A stretch of DNA of 64,000 bases from Actinacidiphila acididurans (GCF_016918855.1 NZ_JADKYB010000001.1:434001-498000); one strand, 5' to 3'. Positions 52,426-61,509 are shown, counted from the first letter of the stretch. Program-made: numbers and translations. Notes: generated from the sequence alone by a model not told the origin.

Positions 52426-53448
52426 CTACCTGCCTTCCGTGAGCAGCCGGGCGTGCAGCCGGGGGTAGACCCGGCGGGCGTTGGCCTCGTAGACGCGGTG
52501 GCGCTGTTCGGCGCTCAGCCCCAGCCGTTCGACGTAGACCCGGGTGTCGTCCCAGGCGACGCCGGTCTCCGGGTCGGCGCCGCGCACCGCGCCGAGCATC
52601 TCCGAGGCGAAAAGGACGTTGGACGCGCCGATCACCCGGTGCAGCAGGTCGATGCCCGCCTGGTGGTAGACGCAGGTGTCGAAGAAGACGTTCTCCCGCA
52701 GGAGTTCGGCCGGGTCGGGGCGTCCCATGCGCATCGCGAGCCCCCGGTAGCGGCCCCAGTGGTACGGCACCGCGCCGCCGCCGTGCGGGATGACCAGCCG
52801 AAGCCCCGGGAAGCGGGTGAACAGGTCGCCCTGGAGCAGTTGCATGAACACGGAGGTGTCGGCGTTGAGGTAATGCGCGCCCAGTGTGTGGGCGCTGGGG
52901 TTGCAGGAGGTCGAGACGTGGATCATGGCCGGCACGTCCAGCTCGGTCATGGCCTCGAACAGCGGGAACCAGTACGGGTCGGTGAGCGGCGGCGCGGTCC
53001 AGTACCCGCCGGAGGGGTCGGGGTTGAGATTGCAGCCGACGAAGCCCAGCTCCGACACGCAGCGGCGCAGTTCGGCGACCGCGCCGTCCAGCGCGCCGCC
53101 GGGGGTCTGCGGCAGCTGGCAGACCCCGGCGAAGTGCGCCGGGAACAGCTCGGTGACCCGGTGCACCAGGTCGTTGGACGCCGCTGCCCAGGCGCGCGCG
53201 GTCGCCGGGCCGGCCACGTGATGGCTCATGCCGGACGCCTTCGGGGAGAACAGCATCAGGTCGGCGCCGCGCTGCCGCAGCACCTTGAGCTGGTGGTTCT
53301 CCACGCTGTCGCGCAGTTCGTCGTCGCCGATCGCGGCCAGTGCCGCCGGCGGCAGCGACGGGTCGGCCAGCCGGGCGAGCTGCGCGTCGCGGAACGCCTG
53401 CAACTGCGGCGGGGCGGTGGTGTAGTGGCCGTGGCAGTCGATGATCAC
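52426..53448 (-). CDS. 4-oxalomesaconate hydratase-like amidohydrolase (LigJ type)
   Basis: The 340-aa protein closely follows LigJ, the hydratase of the protocatechuate/gallate 4,5-cleavage pathway: [15 protein letters not shown] with the first metal His pair, [79 protein letters not shown] and the [11 protein letters not shown] end. It would hydrate 4-oxalomesaconate to 4-carboxy-4-hydroxy-2-oxoadipate. The GTG start at 53448 overlaps the stop of the RraA-type aldolase gene, its pathway successor. Confidence 0.9.
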   Translation of the reverse strand: MIIDCHGHYTTAPPQLQAFRDAQLARLADPSLPPAALAAIGDDELRDSVENHQLKVLRQRGADLMLFSPKASGMSHHVAGPATARAWAAASNDLVHRVTELFPAHFAGVCQLPQTPGGALDGAVAELRRCVSELGFVGCNLNPDPSGGYWTAPPLTDPYWFPLFEAMTELDVPAMIHVSTSCNPSAHTLGAHYLNADTSVFMQLLQGDLFTRFPGLRLVIPHGGGAVPYHWGRYRGLAMRMGRPDPAELLRENVFFDTCVYHQAGIDLLHRVIGASNVLFASEMLGAVRGADPETGVAWDDTRVYVERLGLSAEQRHRVYEANARRVYPRLHARLLTEGR

Positions 53449-54233
53449 CGGGCGGCCTCCGTACGGCTCCGGTTCGGCGGGACCGCGGCGCCGTCCTGGC
53501 GAGCGCCGTCGGGGTCCGCAGCGGTGCCCCGGCCGGCCGGGTCCGTGGGGCGTTCCGTGTGGTCGGTGTACGTCAGCCCCTTGGCCGCCAGCCGCTCGCG
53601 CATCGCGTGGATGTCCAGGCCGAGTTCGCCCCGCGCGTACCGCTCGCGCAGCGCGGCCTCGCGTTCCTCGCGGGCCCTGGAGGCGGCCAGCACCGCGGCG
53701 GCCCGGGCCCGCGGCACGCGTACCACGCCGTCGTCGTCGGCCAGCACCACATCGCCCGGCTCGATCCACTGACTCCCGCACACCACGGGCACGTTGACGT
53801 CGCCCAGCGTCTCCTTCACCGTGCCGAAGGCGCTCACATGCCGGGCCCACACCGGGAAGCCCATCGCGCGCAGCTCGGCCACGTCGCGGCAGCCGGCGTC
53901 GATGACCAGGCCGCGCACCCCGCGCGCGGCCACCGCGGTGGCCAGCAGGTCGCCGAAGTAACCGGCCTGGGACGGCGAGGTGGGCGCTACCACCAGGACG
54001 TCGCCCTCGCGGCACTGCTCCACCGCGACGTGCAGCATCCAGTTGTCGGCCGGGGGCACACTGACGGTGACCGCGGTGCCGGCCACCCGGGCGCCGGCCC
54101 ACACCGGGCGCAGGCGCGGGTCCAGCAGCCCGGTGCGGCCCTGGGCCTCGTGCACGGTGGCGACTCCGAAGCCGGCCAGCTCGTCGACGGTCCGGAGGTC
54201 CGCCCGCGGCGGGTTGCGCACCACGACACTCAT
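53445..54233 (-). CDS. RraA-family 4-carboxy-4-hydroxy-2-oxoadipate (CHA) aldolase-like protein
   Basis: The 262-aa protein has the RraA/HMG-aldolase fold: [20 protein letters not shown], the active-site [20 protein letters not shown] with Asp-x-Arg, [20 protein letters not shown]. Next to LigJ it would cleave 4-carboxy-4-hydroxy-2-oxoadipate to pyruvate and oxaloacetate (LigK activity). It carries a C-terminal extension of ~50 residues rich in Pro, Asp and Arg that is not part of the fold. The ATG overlaps the stop of the dehydrogenase gene (ATGA) and its own stop overlaps LigJ (GTGA). Confidence 0.85.
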   Translation of the reverse strand: MSVVVRNPPRADLRTVDELAGFGVATVHEAQGRTGLLDPRLRPVWAGARVAGTAVTVSVPPADNWMLHVAVEQCREGDVLVVAPTSPSQAGYFGDLLATAVAARGVRGLVIDAGCRDVAELRAMGFPVWARHVSAFGTVKETLGDVNVPVVCGSQWIEPGDVVLADDDGVVRVPRARAAAVLAASRAREEREAALRERYARGELGLDIHAMRERLAAKGLTYTDHTERPTDPAGRGTAADPDGARQDGAAVPPNRSRTEAAR

Positions 54234-55348
54234 GCGGCCTGCTCCCAGGGCAGCAGGGACACGTGCACGGCGCCGTCGCCGAACTCGCCGCCCACCGTGC
54301 GGATCGCCCGGTCGGCGTCGGCCAGCCCGAAGGTGTGGGTGGCCAGCCGCTCCAGCGGGAAGCGGCCCGACGCGAGCTGTTCCAGGGCCAGTTCGCAGGA
54401 GCGGTAGCTGTGGCCGCGCGCGCTGCGCAGGCTGATCGACTTCTCGGTGATCTTCTTCAGCGGGAAGTCGGGGAAGGCGGCCAATTCGCCCTGGACCACC
54501 ATCGTGCCCTCGCGGCGCTTGAGCGCGTCCACGCCGAGCAGCAGCGGCGCGGTGCCGGCGCCGGCCGTGCAGTCCAGCACCACGTCCACCCCGCGGCCGC
54601 CGGTGATCTCCATGACCCGCTCCAGCGGGTCCTCGCGGGTCACGTCCACCACGACGTCCGCGCCCAGTTCCTTGGCCAGCGCCAGCCGCGCCGCGTCCCG
54701 GGAGGTGCCGGTGACGATCACGAGTGAGGCGCCGGCCTGCTTGCAGGCGACCACCTGCGACAGCCCCTGCTGGCCGGGCCCCTGGATCAGCACTGTGGAG
54801 GCGTAGCGGACACCCCCGGTCACCAGCGCCCATTCGATGCCGTTGGACAACGGCGTGACCAGCCCGGCCAGTTCGGCGGTGACCCCGTCGGGCACCTTGT
54901 GGGTGACGGCGTTCCACGGCAGGTAGAGGTATTCCGCGAACCCGCCCCACAGGTGGTACGGGTTGGCGGCCGAGGTGTAGCCGTAGCGGCGGGCGTCGGG
55001 GTTGGTGCGCCAGTCGGTCGCCTCGCAGTGCCGGTACTCCCCGGCGTGGCACCACTCGCAGCGGAAGCAGCCGACGTAGTGCTCGACGAAGATCCGGTCG
55101 CCCTCGGCCAGCCCCTTGCGCTCGCGGAAGGTCCGCCCGGCCCTGGCGATCACGCCGACGTTCTCGTGGCCCATGATCACCGGGTCCGCGAACGGCGGCC
55201 GGGCGTACATCTTCACGTCGGTGCCGCAGATCCCGGCGACTTCCACCTTGAGCAGGGCGCCGTCGTCGGGGACGTCGGGCATCGGGAACTCGCGCAGTTC
55301 CGTGGTGCCCGGCGCGGTCCTGACCGCGGCCCGTACCTGTTCTGCCAT
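54230..55348 (-). CDS. Zinc-dependent alcohol dehydrogenase (MDR family)
   Basis: The 372-aa enzyme has the MDR catalytic zinc site ([16 protein letters not shown] with a His-Glu pair), the four-Cys structural zinc lobe ([15 protein letters not shown]), and the Rossmann domain ([20 protein letters not shown]) with a GxGxxG-like turn. It is the first gene of the minus-strand catabolic run and begins behind GAGGAGAGG. In this context it may oxidise a dihydrodiol or hydroxyacid intermediate. A 19-bp motif shared with the other promoter of the cluster lies 48 bp upstream. Confidence 0.88.
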   Translation of the reverse strand: MAEQVRAAVRTAPGTTELREFPMPDVPDDGALLKVEVAGICGTDVKMYARPPFADPVIMGHENVGVIARAGRTFRERKGLAEGDRIFVEHYVGCFRCEWCHAGEYRHCEATDWRTNPDARRYGYTSAANPYHLWGGFAEYLYLPWNAVTHKVPDGVTAELAGLVTPLSNGIEWALVTGGVRYASTVLIQGPGQQGLSQVVACKQAGASLVIVTGTSRDAARLALAKELGADVVVDVTREDPLERVMEITGGRGVDVVLDCTAGAGTAPLLLGVDALKRREGTMVVQGELAAFPDFPLKKITEKSISLRSARGHSYRSCELALEQLASGRFPLERLATHTFGLADADRAIRTVGGEFGDGAVHVSLLPWEQAA

Positions 55349-55395
55349 CGGGGCCCTCTCCTCGTCCTCGCTGGTCCCTGGGTCGCCTCACTCTA

Positions 55396-55414
55396 TGGCC
55401 TTATGGACTGACCA
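55396..55414. promoter_or_regulatory. Shared 19-bp operator motif, site A
   Basis: TGGCCTTATGGACTGACCA lies in the 81-bp gap between the divergent dehydrogenase and NMT1-like genes, 16 bp before the latter's ATG. It matches two sites near 61.4-61.5 kb at 15 of 19 positions each. The ends form a TGGY...RCCA dyad typical of a dimeric (GntR or IclR-like) regulator. Confidence 0.65.
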
Positions 55415-55429
55415 TGCTACCTTTCGGGC

Positions 55430-56377
55430 ATGGCCGGACCGAAGCTCACCGCAGTGACCCGCACCCAGGGCGCCAACGAGGCGCTGAAGAACGGCGATGT
55501 GCGCCCGCGCGGCGCCGAACTCGTCTTCGAGGAGGTGCCCGTGCTCGTGCACGCCTTCCGGCGGATGGTGCGCGGGCTGGAGTTCGACGTCTGCGAGATG
55601 GCGCTGACCACGTATCTGGTGGCCCGCGAGCACGGTGTCCGCTTCACCGCGCTGCCCGTCTTCCTGGTCCGCGGCTTCCACCACGGTGCGATCCTGTACG
55701 ACCCGCGGTCCGGGCTGCGCGGCCCGAAGGACCTGGAGGGCCGCCGGGTCGGCGTCAACCGCGGCTACACCGTCACCACCGGGGTGTGGGCGCGCGCGGT
55801 GCTCGACCGTGAGTACGGCGTCGACCTGGACCGGGTGACCTGGGTGCTGTCCGGCGACGAGCACGTGCCCGGCTACCGGCCGCCGGCCAACGTCGAGCCG
55901 ATGCCCGAGGGCGGCGCGCTGGAGGAGATGGTGCTCAGCGGCGAACTCGCCGCCGTCGTCGGCCTCGGCGCGCACACCACCCGCCTGGCACCGCTGCTCC
56001 CCGACCCCGAGCAGGCCGCGCTGGCCTCCTTCGCCGGCCACGGCACCTATCCCGTCAACCATCTGGTGGTGGTCCGCGACGACGTGCTGCGGCAGCACCC
56101 GGACCTGGCCGCCGACCTCTTCGGCGCCTTCGCCGAGGCCAAGCGGCAGTACGTGGAGCGGCTGGCGGCCGGGGCGATCGAGCGGCCCACGCCCGCCGAC
56201 CTGACCAACCTGGCGGTGCTGCGGGCCGGCGGCCGCGACCCGCTGCCCTACGGCATCGAGCCCAACCGGGCGGTGCTGGAGGAGCTGACGGTCCACGCGG
56301 TCCGCCAGCACATCCTGCGCGCCCCGCTGCCGCTGGAGGAACTGTTCGCCGACGGCACCCACGACCTGACGGCCTGA
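55430..56377 (+). CDS. 4,5-dihydroxyphthalate decarboxylase-like / NMT1-fold protein (paralogue 2)
   Basis: The 315-aa protein is a second member of the Pht5/NMT1-like fold: VRPRGAELVFEEVPVLVHAF, GLEFDVCEMALTTYLVAREH, FTALPVFLVRGFHHGAILYD, LEGRRVGVNRGYTVTTGVWA and YPVNHLVVVRDDVLRQHPDL. No signal peptide. It is clearly diverged from the paralogue at 51.4 kb, so the two probably act on different intermediates. It is divergent from the dehydrogenase and followed after 10 bp by an RpiB-like gene. Confidence 0.8.
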   Translation: MAGPKLTAVTRTQGANEALKNGDVRPRGAELVFEEVPVLVHAFRRMVRGLEFDVCEMALTTYLVAREHGVRFTALPVFLVRGFHHGAILYDPRSGLRGPKDLEGRRVGVNRGYTVTTGVWARAVLDREYGVDLDRVTWVLSGDEHVPGYRPPANVEPMPEGGALEEMVLSGELAAVVGLGAHTTRLAPLLPDPEQAALASFAGHGTYPVNHLVVVRDDVLRQHPDLAADLFGAFAEAKRQYVERLAAGAIERPTPADLTNLAVLRAGGRDPLPYGIEPNRAVLEELTVHAVRQHILRAPLPLEELFADGTHDLTA

Positions 56378-56387
56378 GGGGAATCCG

Positions 56388-56843
56388 GTGCGCATCGCCG
56401 TCGCCGCCGACCACAACGGCGTCGCCTTGAAGGCCCGGCTCGCCGCCTGGCTCACCGCGCACGGGCACCGGGTCGACGACCGCGGGGCGCACGCGGCCGA
56501 GCCCCGCACCGACTACCCGCCGCTGTGCGCCGACGTCTGCCGGCACGTCACCGAAGGCACCGCCGACCGCGGCATCGTGCTCGGCGGCAGCGGCCTGGGG
56601 GAGACCATCGCCTGCAACAAGATCCGCGGGATACGGGCCGGGCTGTGCCACGACGAGTGGAGCGCGCGGATCTCCCGCGGCAACAACGACGCGAACGTGC
56701 TCGTCCTGGCCGCCAAGGTGATCACCCCGGAGACCGCCGAGCACGTTCTCGCCGTCTGGCTCGACACGCCCTTCCGTGGCGGCGAACACCGGCGGCGGCT
56801 GGACCAGATCGCCGCGCTGGAACGCGGGTTGCCGCTGAGCTGA
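56388..56843 (+). CDS. RpiB/LacA/LacB family isomerase
   Basis: The 151-aa protein has the RpiB fold: MRIAVAADHNGVALKARLAA, DDRGAHAAEPRTDYPPLCAD, GIVLGGSGLGETIACNKIRG with the conserved Gly-rich loop, and LCHDEWSARISRGNNDANVL with Arg/Asn ligands. The catalytic Cys position of classical RpiB (GTGIG..C..NK) is retained as ACNK. Normally these enzymes isomerise ribose-5-phosphate or galactose-6-phosphate. Within a catabolic cluster a keto-enol or aldose-ketose isomerisation of a non-sugar acid is possible but unproven. Confidence 0.85.
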   Translation: MRIAVAADHNGVALKARLAAWLTAHGHRVDDRGAHAAEPRTDYPPLCADVCRHVTEGTADRGIVLGGSGLGETIACNKIRGIRAGLCHDEWSARISRGNNDANVLVLAAKVITPETAEHVLAVWLDTPFRGGEHRRRLDQIAALERGLPLS

Positions 56844-56850
56844 GTGGCGG

Positions 56851-56883
56851 CCCGGGGCCGGTCCGCGATCGCGGCGCCCCGGG
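56851..56883. terminator. Hairpin between convergent isomerase and hydrolase genes
   Basis: CCCGGGGC (56851-56858) and GCCCCGGG (56876-56883) form a perfect 8-bp stem starting 8 bp after the RpiB-like stop. Confidence 0.5.
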
Positions 56884-57022
56884 GCATGCGGCCGGTGGCC
56901 GAGCGGCACGCGCCCGGTGCGCCGACCGAATTCCCTCGGCCGGGTACGGCGGACGGGCATTCGGTGACAGCCGGCGGCCCCCGGCGGGCAGGACTCGCGC
57001 CGGGGACCGCGTCGTCACCCCG

Positions 57023-57904
57023 TTACCGCGGTGCCGCCGCCATCCCCGCGGCCTTGGCCGCTGCGTCCAGGAACTCCAGGATCCGCGGCGGCGCGGTGGC
57101 TTCGGTCTGCTCGGCCACCGGGACGTCCCAGAACTCGGCCCGCGGCAGGCACTCGCGCAGGTAGTGCGCGGCGGAGGGGGCGTGCGAGTCGTCCTGGCCG
57201 GGCACGATCAGCGCCGGCACGTCCAGCGTCAGCAGGTCCTCCGGTTCGGGGCCGGGCACGGTGTCGCGGTCGAAGAGCAGCCGGGCCGTCCCGGTCACCG
57301 CGATCCGGTACCGCTCGAGGTCGGTGCCGGCGTACCGCTCGGCGAAGAGCGGATCGGACCGCAGCACGCTCGCCCAGGGCCCGACCCGCGGGTCGGCCGA
57401 GAACCCCGCGGTGGTACTGCGGGCCAGTTCCACCACCCCCGCCGTTCCGTGTCGTTCGGTGAAGGCGAGGTGGGTGACGAAGCGGGCGTGCTGCTTCATC
57501 CGGTAACGCACGCCGCCGGCGGGGGAGTACAGCACCATGCCGGCCACCCGCCGCGGGTGGGCGACCGCCGCGGCGGCGACTGTGGAGCAGCCCACGCAGC
57601 CGCCCATCAGGAAGGCCCGTTCGACACCGAGATGGTCCAGCAGACCCATGCCCTGGCGTACGTAGTCGGCCCACCCGATGCGCTCCACCCGGCCGCCGGA
57701 CCGGCCGGACTCGCGGCGGTCGAAGGTGACGCAGGTGTAGCGGCGGGTGAGGTGGTCCAGCAGGTTCAGCCGCTTGTAGACGCCGACCGTGCGCCAGCTC
57801 TCCAGCGTCGAGTCGAAGCCGCCGGGGGAGAACATCAGCAGCGCCGGGCCCGAGCCCGCGCTCTCGTAGCGGGTGGGGATCCCGTCGATCACCGCGGTGG
57901 GCAT
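57023..57904 (-). CDS. Alpha/beta hydrolase with cysteine in the nucleophile position
   Basis: The 293-aa protein has the alpha/beta-hydrolase fold (LMFSPGGFDSTLESWRTVGV, YTCVTFDRRESGRSGGRVER). The nucleophile elbow reads FLMGGCVGCSTVAAA, so Cys103 replaces the usual Ser in GxSxG. Near the C-terminus, where the catalytic His is expected, the sequence is FWDVPVAEQTEATAPPRILE with no His. An earlier GQDDSHAPSAAHYL could supply Asp and His. It is either an unusual Cys-hydrolase (dienelactone hydrolase also uses Cys) or a non-hydrolytic member. Last gene of the minus-strand oxygenase set. Confidence 0.8.
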   Translation of the reverse strand: MPTAVIDGIPTRYESAGSGPALLMFSPGGFDSTLESWRTVGVYKRLNLLDHLTRRYTCVTFDRRESGRSGGRVERIGWADYVRQGMGLLDHLGVERAFLMGGCVGCSTVAAAAVAHPRRVAGMVLYSPAGGVRYRMKQHARFVTHLAFTERHGTAGVVELARSTTAGFSADPRVGPWASVLRSDPLFAERYAGTDLERYRIAVTGTARLLFDRDTVPGPEPEDLLTLDVPALIVPGQDDSHAPSAAHYLRECLPRAEFWDVPVAEQTEATAPPRILEFLDAAAKAAGMAAAPR

Positions 57905-58033
57905 GGGCGTTCCTGTTCGCTCGGGAAGGTCGGGAAGGTCTGCAAGGGGGGTGGGTCGGCCGTCCGCCCGGGTGGTGACCGCCGGGCGGACGGGGGACGC
58001 GGCCCGGCCCGGGGGAAGGGCCGGGCCGCGCGA

Positions 58034-58972
58034 TCAGCGGTCCGGGGGGACCGGGACGCCGCCGGCGATCTGGCGTGCGGCGCGGACGTCGCCGGCGTAG
58101 GCGGTGAGGGCGTCCAAGGTGATCCGGGCGACGTTGGCGTAGGTCTGCGGCGGGTCGTCCAGCGCGGAGGCGGCGTAGCCGATCGCGGCGTGCGCCATCC
58201 GCATCCGCCCGTCCAGCCAGGGCCCGCCGCCGAAGCCGCCGACGACCGGGACCGACACCGCTTCGGCGACCGCGGCGCCCACCACCGGGCCGGAGTTGGT
58301 GAAGTTCAGCAGCACCGCGCCGGCCTCCTCCAGCTTCTTGGCCTCCGCCACCATCGCGTCCTTCATCTCCACCGGCACCTGGTCGGCGGCCGACGGGATC
58401 GCGCGGTACTCCACGCCGTACCGCAGCGCGGTCTGCGGGGTGATGCCGAACTGGGCGAAGACGGGGATGCCCGCGGCGGCCACGGCCGCCACCGCGTCCA
58501 GGTGCTCGGCGGCGGCGTCCAGCTTGACCATGTCGACGCCCGCCTCCTTCACGAAGCGGACGGCGGCCCGCAGCGCCTCGGCGGTGCCCTCCTGGAGCGG
58601 GCCGAACGGGAAGTCCACGCTGACCAGGGCGCGGCGCACTCCGCGCCGTACCGCCTTGGCGACCAGGACCATCTCGTCCATGGTGACCTCGAACGGGTTG
58701 GCGTGCCCCCAGAGGTTGACGCCTACGGTGTCGCCGACCGAGACCAGCTCCACACCGGCCCGGTCCGCGATCCGCGCGACCTGGTAGTCCCAGGCCACCA
58801 CGCCGACGATCTTGCGGCCCTCCTCCTTCATGCGCTGGAGTGCCCGCGGGGTGATCTTCTGACCGGACGGAACGCCCTGACCGGGCTGATGCGACTGACC
58901 GGGCCGGCGGGACTGACCGGACGGAACGGCCTGGCGGGACTGATCTGACGGGTCGGACATGGGGTGGGACAT
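58034..58972 (-). CDS. PanB-like ketopantoate hydroxymethyltransferase paralogue
   Basis: The 312-aa protein has the PanB TIM barrel: IVGVVAWDYQVARIADRAGV, ELVSVGDTVGVNLWGHANPF, VTMDEMVLVAKAVRRGVRRA, LVSVDFPFGPLQEGTAEALR, KEAGVDMVKLDAAAEHLDAV and IPVFAQFGITPQTALRYGVE. Metal-binding acidic residues (GDT, DFPF) are kept. A Ser/Gln/Pro/Gly-rich N-terminus of ~35 residues precedes the barrel and its coding DNA contains a 21-bp repeat. Being in an oxygenase cluster rather than with pantothenate genes, it probably performs a PanB-like aldol or retro-aldol reaction on a pathway keto acid. Confidence 0.82.
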   Translation of the reverse strand: MSHPMSDPSDQSRQAVPSGQSRRPGQSHQPGQGVPSGQKITPRALQRMKEEGRKIVGVVAWDYQVARIADRAGVELVSVGDTVGVNLWGHANPFEVTMDEMVLVAKAVRRGVRRALVSVDFPFGPLQEGTAEALRAAVRFVKEAGVDMVKLDAAAEHLDAVAAVAAAGIPVFAQFGITPQTALRYGVEYRAIPSAADQVPVEMKDAMVAEAKKLEEAGAVLLNFTNSGPVVGAAVAEAVSVPVVGGFGGGPWLDGRMRMAHAAIGYAASALDDPPQTYANVARITLDALTAYAGDVRAARQIAGGVPVPPDR

Positions 58973-59109
58973 CTCGCCTTCGCGTCTGGGCCCCAGCGGG
59001 CGGGGCGGCGGTGGTGACGGGGGGCCGGGGTGATCGGGGGATCGAGGAGGTGCGTCCGGGCCGCGCGGGGGTGACGTGGACCCGCGCGGCCCGGGGATCC
59101 GGGGGAGCG

Positions 59110-59655
59110 CTACACCCGCAGTGCGGTGAGGAGTTCGACCACGTCGCCCTCGTCCGCCGACAGCAGCAGCACCCGCGCGTACGGACGCAGTGCCGCCACC
59201 GCCTCGTCCGCCTCGAAGCCGTCGCCGAGCACGACCCCGGCGGTGGTGACCGCGCGGGCCCAGCAGGCGCCGCCGATCGCCGCCGCCTGCGCCCCGCCGG
59301 AGTCCTCGCTGGCCAGCACCATCACCACGTCGGTGCCCTCCAGCGCGGCGGCCAGCGCGATCGGCGCCACGTCGGGTGCCTCGCCCACGGCGGACAGGGC
59401 CAGCTCCTCCGGCCGGCCCGGCGGCACCGGCCCGCAGGTGTAGAAGCGGGCGTGCGCCCAGGAGCGGCCGGCCACCGACCGGGCGACGGCGGCCGCGGCC
59501 TCGTCCAGCGCGATCACCCGGGCGTTGCGGGCCGGGGCGATCGGCCGGGTGATCCGGAATCGTGCCTCGGCGGCCGAGGCCGCCCGCGCGGACTGGCTCG
59601 GGTAGGTCACGGGCGCCGTCATGTCGCCGGCCTCGTCAGCCACGTCGACCGCCAT
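59110..59655 (-). CDS. Unrecognised 181-aa protein coupled to the Rieske oxygenase
   Basis: The ATG lies one base after the Rieske oxygenase stop (TGACATG). The sequence is Ala-rich with alternating hydrophobic strands and helices: ARFRITRPIAPARNARVIAL, TDVVMVLASEDSGGAQAAAI, GGACWARAVTTAGVVLGDGF and VLLLSADEGDVVELLTALRV. This reads as a small Rossmann-like alpha/beta protein with one Gly-rich turn and two isolated Cys residues. I do not recognise the family. Tight coupling suggests it is an accessory or partner of the oxygenase. Confidence 0.7.
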   Translation of the reverse strand: MAVDVADEAGDMTAPVTYPSQSARAASAAEARFRITRPIAPARNARVIALDEAAAAVARSVAGRSWAHARFYTCGPVPPGRPEELALSAVGEAPDVAPIALAAALEGTDVVMVLASEDSGGAQAAAIGGACWARAVTTAGVVLGDGFEADEAVAALRPYARVLLLSADEGDVVELLTALRV

Positions 59656-59656
59656 G

Positions 59657-60943
59657 TCACACCGACGACTGGGCGACGCCCGGGGTCACGGTGACCGCGT
59701 CCCGGCAGGAGTCCAGGAACGACTCGGCCTGCGGCAGCACCACCGCCGCCGAGCGCACCCGGTGGTGCTTCGGGTCCACGCCGGGCGGGCGCACCCCCTC
59801 GTCGCGCAGCGCGATCGCGGCCTTGCGCAGCTTCTGCCGGGCCTTGATGATCCCGCTGTCGGCCGGCACCAGCCGCTCCTTGGTGCGGTCCACGATCGGG
59901 CCCATGCTCTCCTGCAACGAGGCGTCCTGCATGGCGATGCCGGCCACGCCCGAGTACGTGTCGCCGCGGCGCTGTGCCTCGCGGTCGATCAGGTAGTCGT
60001 TGTCCATGTTGGCCACCGGCCGATAGGTGCCGGGGATGTTCTTGCTGTGCACGCCATGGCCGTCGATCATCGCCTGCCGCTCGGTGTCGGTCAGTGCCCG
60101 CACCGGGTGGTAGTCGAAGCTGTACGTCCAGCAGTTCTCGTCGTCGATCGGCACCCAGAAGTGGCCGTGCACCGGGTGGTCGCCGCGCGGCGGCACCATG
60201 GTGAAGGACGGCATCACCCACGGTGTGATCCGCCAGTAGTACGTGCCCGGTTCGGCGTTGCGGCGCGCCCCGACGAACAGCCCGCCCTCGCTGTCGGCGA
60301 CCTCGAAGAAGGGCTTGGTGTCCTTCATGTTGTACTCGTTGCCCTTGGCGCCCTTGAACAGCGGGTCGGTCCGCAGACCCCCGGAGTGCAGAAACGTCAC
60401 ATGGCTGGAGTCGATGCCGCCCTCGAACGCCTGGAGCCAGTTGCACTGCTGCCAGCGCTTGGAGGTGTACGTCTGCTCCGCCGGCACCTGCGCGAACTCG
60501 AACTCGGGCAGCGGCGGCTGCTCGGCCGCGTCGCCCATGTACGTCCACAGCACGTCGCCCACCTTGACCAGCGGATAGGCGGTCAGGTGCACGTTCTGGC
60601 AGAAGCTGCTGTTGTCCGCCTCGGAGGGCACCTCGACGCACTGGCCGGTGACGTCGTACTTCCAGCCGTGGTACGGGCAGCGCAGCCCGGAACCCTCGTT
60701 GCGCCCGAACCACAGCGAGGCGCCGCGGTGCGCGCAGAACTCGTCGACCAGGCCGTAGCGGCCCTCGCTGTCCCGGAAGGCGACCAGGCGCTCGGAGAGC
60801 AGCTTCACCCGGACCGGCGGCGAGTCGTTCTCCGGCAGCTCCTCGGCCAGGAGCGCGGGGATCCAGTACTGCCGGAACAACTCCCCCATCGGGGTCCCCG
60901 GGCCGGTCTGGGTCAGCAGCTCGTTGATGTCTCGTCTAAGCAC
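59657..60943 (-). CDS. Rieske non-heme iron oxygenase, phthalate-dioxygenase type
   Basis: The 428-aa alpha subunit has a Rieske [2Fe-2S] site with Cys70-x-His72 (FCAHRGASLWFGR) and Cys89-x2-His92 (LRCPYHGWKYD), and the mononuclear iron motif EGGIDSSHVTFLHSGG with His181 and His186 as probable ligands. The fold-wide pattern (MGELFRQYWIPALLAEELPE, GHFWVPIDDENCWTYSFDYH) matches the phthalate 4,5-dioxygenase/PobA-like group that works as alpha-only oligomers. A ferredoxin gene is 62 bp upstream; no reductase is in the window. It probably hydroxylates or O-demethylates an aromatic acid. Confidence 0.9.
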   Translation of the reverse strand: MLRRDINELLTQTGPGTPMGELFRQYWIPALLAEELPENDSPPVRVKLLSERLVAFRDSEGRYGLVDEFCAHRGASLWFGRNEGSGLRCPYHGWKYDVTGQCVEVPSEADNSSFCQNVHLTAYPLVKVGDVLWTYMGDAAEQPPLPEFEFAQVPAEQTYTSKRWQQCNWLQAFEGGIDSSHVTFLHSGGLRTDPLFKGAKGNEYNMKDTKPFFEVADSEGGLFVGARRNAEPGTYYWRITPWVMPSFTMVPPRGDHPVHGHFWVPIDDENCWTYSFDYHPVRALTDTERQAMIDGHGVHSKNIPGTYRPVANMDNDYLIDREAQRRGDTYSGVAGIAMQDASLQESMGPIVDRTKERLVPADSGIIKARQKLRKAAIALRDEGVRPPGVDPKHHRVRSAAVVLPQAESFLDSCRDAVTVTPGVAQSSV

Positions 60944-61005
60944 GGCCGTATCCCTTTCACATGATGACCGTCACCGGCCCCGCCACCATCCGGCGGGGCA
61001 GGCGG

Positions 61006-61329
61006 TCAGGGCTGCTCCGGCGGGATCTCGACGGTCAGGCCGTCCAGTTCCTCGGTGATGCGTATCTGGCACGACAGCCGGCTCGTGGCGCGCCGCTCGG
61101 AGACCGCCATGTCCAGCAGGTCGTCCTCCATGTCGTGCGCGGGGCCCACCGCCCGGGCGAACTCCTCGCCCACGTACACGTGGCAGGTCGCGCAGGAACA
61201 GTTGCCGCCGCACTCCGCCACGATGCCGGGGACCCCGTTGCGGACCGCTGCGGCCATCACGGTGTCGCCGACCGATGCCTCGACGGCGTACTCCTCGCCG
61301 GCGCTGCCGATGTAGATCACTTTGGCCAA
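61006..61329 (-). CDS. 2Fe-2S ferredoxin (adrenodoxin/putidaredoxin type)
   Basis: The 107-aa protein has the pattern Cys40-x5-Cys46-x2-Cys49...Cys87 (AECGGNCSCATCHVYV, RLSCQIRI) of vertebrate-type/putidaredoxin ferredoxins; an additional Cys44 lies in the loop. It is the first gene of the oxygenase operon and most likely donates electrons to the Rieske oxygenase. The reductase must come from elsewhere or from beyond the window. Confidence 0.93.
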   Translation of the reverse strand: MAKVIYIGSAGEEYAVEASVGDTVMAAAVRNGVPGIVAECGGNCSCATCHVYVGEEFARAVGPAHDMEDDLLDMAVSERRATSRLSCQIRITEELDGLTVEIPPEQP

Positions 61330-61400
61330 GGTCCCTCAGCCCTTTCGCGGTTGGTCGCGTCCCCGGGCGGTTCGGACGCGCCCCGCGGACCGACGTCCGT

Positions 61401-61419
61401 TGGTATGTCCATTAGACCA
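61401..61419. promoter_or_regulatory. Shared 19-bp operator motif, site C
   Basis: TGGTATGTCCATTAGACCA, read in the reverse orientation as TGGTCTAATGGACATACCA, matches site A at 15 of 19 positions and site B at 14. It lies 72 bp upstream of the ferredoxin start. On the minus strand TTGTGC with TAATGG 16 bp later is a possible promoter whose -10 falls within the motif. Confidence 0.6.
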
Positions 61420-61509
61420 GGAGCCTGGCGGCGGCACAAGCGTCCGATCCCGGCCACGGCGTCGCCCGGTTCCGTCGAGGGGTCGTGCGGGCGGCGTGCC
61501 CGCAGGCCG

